Shown piece after piece: positions 6,185 through 8,781 of a stretch of 8,781 bases of DNA; the first letter of the stretch is position 1; every line of letters starts with the position of its first letter. Origin of the DNA: an uncultured Collinsella sp. (GTDB lineage Bacteria > Actinomycetota > Coriobacteriia > Coriobacteriales > Coriobacteriaceae). A program made the translations under genes and the position numbers. The notes under the pieces were generated by a model, which worked only from the letters and a program-made list of their open reading frames with translations, was not told the origin of the DNA and searched no databases. The DNA is taken from assembly GCA_900541055.1 (NCBI GenBank), contig UQHZ01000040.1, positions 1-8,781 of the forward strand, written 5' to 3'.

Positions 6185-7753
6185 TCAGGCGACGAGCCCG
6201 AGCTGGATGCGTTTGTCCATGATGCTCATGCCGTATTCGGTCTTGATGCGCTTGTCGCGGTACCAGACCATGTACTCGTCGAGCATCGCGGTGAACTCGT
6301 CGATCGTCACGCCCCGGAAGCTCCTCTTGTGGAAGAACTCCTGCTTGAGACGGCCGAAGAACCCCTCCGCGGCCGCATTGTCCGGCGAACAGCCCTTCGC
6401 GCTCATCGACCGGGTCAGCCCGTGCTCGGTGCAGATGCGGATCCATTCCGGCCACCGGTAATGGCAACCCCTGTCCGAGTGGATGATCGGCGTCTCGCCG
6501 GGCTTGAGCGTGGCGCACGCGTCGCGAAGCATGCCGTTGGCCAGGGCGGCGTTGGGGCTCGTGCCGATCGTCCAGGCGACGGGCATGCCGTCGTGGCAGT
6601 CGATGACCGGCGACAGGTACACCTTGCCCGCCGGGATCGAGAACTCGGTGATGTCCGTGACCCACAGCCGGTTCGGCGCGGTGGCGTGGAAGTCGCGGTT
6701 CACGAGATTCGCGGGTGCGCCGCCGATCTCGCCCTTGTACGAACTGTAGCGCTTCGCGCTCTTGAGCACGGGGACCATGCCGTGGCTGGTCATCAGGCGC
6801 ATGATGCGCTTGGCCGACACGATGATGCCCGCGCTTTTGAGCTCGAGGTGGACGCGCTTGTACCCGTAACGCCTCCTGCTGCTCCCGAACGCCTCGCGCA
6901 CCAGGGACAGGAGGTTCGCGTTCTTGTCCGGCCGGCGCATGGCCTTCAACTGGTAGTAGTACGTGCTGCGCGCGATGCCGACCTCCTTCAGCAGGCTCTC
7001 CGCGTTCACGCCCAACGTCTCACTGATGTCCTTGATCAGGGTCGTCTTCTCTCGGCTTGTCAGGTTGTCCGGGTCTGCGCCCGGCTCTTTTCCCACCAGT
7101 TCCGCCGCACCCTTCATGATCGCCAGCCGGATCTCCATGGCCCGCTGTTCGGCGCGCAGACGCTCGAGGTCGGCGCGCAACGTGGCGATCTCGCCGCGCA
7201 GCGCGTCCGGATTGTCCTGCTGCGAGGAATCCCCGCGTTCCGGTTCCCTCTTCGCCACCATGAGTCCTTTCGCGTCTCCGAGCAGTTGACGCTTCCAGTT
7301 TCGCACGACCGACGAATCCACACCCACCGCCTCCGCGGCCTCGCGCGAACTCAATTCGCCGGACGCGACCTTCAGGACCGCATCCCGTTTCAATTCCCCG
7401 GGAACCGGGCCACGGCGAATCCGGCGTTCGCCCGGCGCGAGCTCGTCGATCCACGAGGCAAGCACCTCTTTGCTCGGATACCCCATCTGACGCATCGTGC
7501 GGCTCGCACGCCGCCCATGCGTCAGATAATGGTCCACGGCCGCACGCTTCTGCTCCTCCGTGTAGCGCGCATACCGTTCACCACGCTGCGAGGACACGCC
7601 CGTCTCCTGTTCGTCGAGCCAGTCCCGGTGCCACATGCGCAACGCCTCCCGGCTGGGATACCCCAGCTCGCGGATCACATCCGCCGCGCAGCACTCGTAT
7701 TTCACATACAACTCGACCGCGCGTTGCCGCTGTTCCCTCGTGTACTTCGCCAT
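6185..7753 (-). CDS. IS3-family transposase, single ORF with three HTH units
   Basis: A 522-residue transposase that excises and inserts the IS3 element. Three helix-turn-helix units stand in tandem: residues 1-46 (YTREQRQRAVELYVKYE), 61-105 (YARYTEEQKRAAVDHYLTHG) and 115-158 (GELKRDAVLKVASGE); the first two share a GYPS(R/K)E-L-W core. A leucine-zipper-like coiled coil at 184-212 follows, then an HTH_21-type region (RRRYGYKRVHLELK, 293-306). The retroviral-integrase core has D367 (WVTDITEF), D427 (HSDRGCHY) and E463 (NAAAEGFF), a DD(35)E spacing that is classic for IS3. Unusually for IS3, the two halves normally joined by -1 frameshifting are already in one frame. The ATG at 7753 has an excellent AGGAGGAG site 6 bases upstream. 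All catalytic residues are present, so it should be active. Confidence 0.93.
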   Translation of the reverse strand: MAKYTREQRQRAVELYVKYECCAADVIRELGYPSREALRMWHRDWLDEQETGVSSQRGERYARYTEEQKRAAVDHYLTHGRRASRTMRQMGYPSKEVLASWIDELAPGERRIRRGPVPGELKRDAVLKVASGELSSREAAEAVGVDSSVVRNWKRQLLGDAKGLMVAKREPERGDSSQQDNPDALRGEIATLRADLERLRAEQRAMEIRLAIMKGAAELVGKEPGADPDNLTSREKTTLIKDISETLGVNAESLLKEVGIARSTYYYQLKAMRRPDKNANLLSLVREAFGSSRRRYGYKRVHLELKSAGIIVSAKRIMRLMTSHGMVPVLKSAKRYSSYKGEIGGAPANLVNRDFHATAPNRLWVTDITEFSIPAGKVYLSPVIDCHDGMPVAWTIGTSPNAALANGMLRDACATLKPGETPIIHSDRGCHYRWPEWIRICTEHGLTRSMSAKGCSPDNAAAEGFFGRLKQEFFHKRSFRGVTIDEFTAMLDEYMVWYRDKRIKTEYGMSIMDKRIQLGLVA

Positions 7754-7759
7754 GGCCGT

Positions 7760-7767
7760 CTCCTCCT
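7760..7767 (-). promoter_or_regulatory. Ribosome binding site of the IS3 transposase
   Basis: AGGAGGAG on the minus strand, six bases before ATG 7753. It supports this start and indicates efficient translation, which is unusual for a transposase gene, where initiation is often weak. Confidence 0.8.
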
Positions 7768-7775
7768 CGGATCAC

Positions 7776-7800
7776 AGTCCAAGAAAACGGCCCCACCCCC
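7776..7800 (-). repeat. IS3-element inner terminal repeat, 5' end
   Basis: Inverted partner of 6120-6144, with 3 mismatches over 25 bases. It lies 23 bases upstream of the transposase start codon. Confidence 0.75.
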
Positions 7801-7809
7801 GTTTAGTCA

Positions 7810-8781
7810 CGATGATTTTTCGGGTTTAGGCAGAGCATGCCGACCACGGAATGGTCTTAACTGGATGGTGCTTGTATCTCCGCCAGAAAGGACCGGAAAG
7901 GATTATGATCAGCATGCCCCAAGTACAGTCTATCCGTCGTTTGCGGCGGAACGGGGAATCCGTCGCGTCGATCGCGCGGAAAACACATGCCGGCGGAGCC
8001 GACGGTGCGTAAGTACCTCGCGAAGGAGGATCTGTCGGCCGTGCCGTCGGTGAGAAAGCCGCGCGCGTCGGTGATCGACCCGTATCTGCCCGTGATCGAG
8101 CAGTGGCTCGCGGAGGATCGCGCGAACTGGCGCAAGCAGCGGCATACCGCGACCAGGATCTGGGAGCGGTTGAGGGACGAGCATGGCGCGGAGGTCTCCC
8201 TGTCCACGGTGACGCGGGCGGTGGCGCGGCTCAGGCGTGAGTTCGCGGCGGAGCGTGATGAGGCGTTCATGGATCTGGTATGGCATCCAGGCGAGGCGCA
8301 GGCCGATTTCGGCGAGGTCGACGTGCTGTTGCGCGGCGTGGTGCAGCGGATGCATCATTTCGTGCTTGATTTCCCGTATTCGAACGTCGGTCTGGTGCAG
8401 TTGATGCCGGGCGAGAACGCTGAGTGCACGTGCCTGGCGTTGCGCAACCTGTTCGAGTGGCTGGGCGGTGTGCCGGAGCGGATCGTGTTCGATAACGCCG
8501 CCGGCGTGGGCCATAAGGGGTACGGGGAGCGCGAGCCGCGCCTGACGCACCTGTTCCAGGCCTTCCAGGCGCATTACGGGTTCGATTGTTCGTTCTGCAA
8601 CCCGTATTCCGGTCATGAGAAGGGCGCGGTGGAGTCCAAGGTCGGCATGGTGCGGCGCAAGCTGTTCGTGCCCCGGCCGAGCGTATGGAGCCTGGAGAAC
8701 TTCAGCGCCGGGCTGCCGGACCGGTGCCTGGAGCTGGCCACGAAACCGCATTACCGCAAGGACACGGAGGAACGTGGCCTG
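7810..8781 (+). mobile_element. IS21-family element, left part
   Basis: The istA gene runs off the right edge. The 95 bases between the IS3 edge and istA (7810-7904) should hold the IS21 left end, but I could not identify its terminal repeat. GGTTTAGGCAGAGCATGCC at 7833-7851 may belong to it. Whether the IS3 element cut the IS21 end cannot be told. Confidence 0.6.
7905..8781 (+). pseudogene. istA: IS21-family transposase IstA, frameshifted and partial
   Basis: From ATG 7905 the frame encodes MISMPQVQSIRRLRRNGESV then ASIARKTH, the N-terminal helix-turn-helix of IstA, but it ends at TAA 8010-8012. One base over, the frame from 7987 is open for 265 codons to the right edge and continues the protein: EPTVRKYLAKEDLS, then WLAEDRANWRKQRHTATRIW and an integrase core with AQADFGEVD (first Asp), IVFDNAAG (second Asp) and HEKGAVESK (Glu). 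The break lies in 7984-7994, where 10 bases stand in place of the 9 expected between the ARKT and EPTVRK blocks, so one base appears inserted. IstA cuts and joins IS21 ends with the AAA+ helper IstB, which would lie beyond the window. A start at 7987 would lack the DNA-binding domain. Two AAAGGA sites precede the first ATG. Confidence 0.85.

Larger units (their letters stand above)
6111..7809 (-). mobile_element. IS3-family insertion sequence, apparently intact
   Basis: A single minus-strand transposase gene is framed by the 22/25 inverted repeats at 6120-6144 and 7776-7800. IS3 elements usually end TG...CA; TGACTAAACGGGGG reading in from 7809 fits this at one end. At the other end the sequence could start at 6110, 6112 or 6119. 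No clear 3-4 base target duplication could be matched. The element separates the IS66 tnpC from the IS21 istA, and the tnpC frame is lost exactly at its 3' side, so it probably inserted into, or deleted part of, the IS66. Confidence 0.75.

Noticed and set aside
6003..6665. Minus-strand frame overlapping the IS3 and IS66 genes, as a frameshift product
   Set aside because: It is the +1 shadow of the IS3 gene running across the junction. The IS3 transposase is already complete in one frame.
6170..8053. Plus-strand open frame of 627 codons
   Set aside because: It is antisense to the intact IS3 transposase; Arg/Ala/His-rich translation is typical of the reverse frame of a GC-rich gene.
7930..8751. 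Minus-strand open frame of 273 codons
   Set aside because: It is antisense to the istA integrase core, which has clear catalytic motifs on the plus strand.

Overview
The window looks like an accessory-region contig from a high-GC, gut-type actinobacterium, most likely Bifidobacterium. Collinsella or a relative cannot be excluded. This rests on the DUF1846 protein, which resembles what I remember of bifidobacterial versions, and on three GC-rich insertion-sequence families common in that group. Bases 1-42 are not biological: they are an Illumina Nextera adapter with an i5 index, so the left edge is a library or assembly end.

From left to right: (a) 44-769, minus strand, the first 242 residues of a DUF1846/UPF0371 protein with its own promoter and a palindromic operator-like site. 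(b) 836-867, a Rho-independent terminator on the minus strand, followed by about 150 bases holding only a possible 26-codon gene remnant. (c) 1016-3387, minus strand, a tightly coupled three-gene block more A/T-rich than its surroundings: the C-terminal remnant of a HerA/VirB4-like ATPase, a 425-residue polymorphic toxin with a C-terminal DNA/RNA non-specific endonuclease domain, and its YezG-family immunity protein. The ATPase stop codon abuts the toxin ATG, and the toxin stop overlaps the immunity ATG (TAATG).

(d) 3407-4830: a complete 441-residue MFS transporter gene on the plus strand lies between two IS66-type terminal repeats that begin GTAAGCG. The left one is a short remnant at the point where the ATPase gene is cut off. 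The right one ends a larger IS66 element. Both are oriented as minus-strand IS66 copies, so the transporter is bracketed by directly repeated IS66 ends. (e) 4810-8781: an insertion-sequence pile-up. A decayed IS66 tnpC (one frameshift, and one probable catalytic Asp changed to Asn) is cut at its 5' side by an intact IS3-family element. That element encodes a single 522-residue transposase with three N-terminal helix-turn-helix units and a DD(35)E core. An IS21 istA follows on the plus strand; it is frameshifted near its start and runs off the right edge.

The item of most biological interest is the ATPase-toxin-immunity block. The toxin has the YeeF-type nuclease tip and a YezG partner, but I see no LXG delivery domain. 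An in-phase HerA-like ATPase sits directly upstream, which suggests a different delivery or processing route. The IS activity has decapitated the ATPase here, so the locus may be an orphaned, immunity-retaining relic of a larger competition module.
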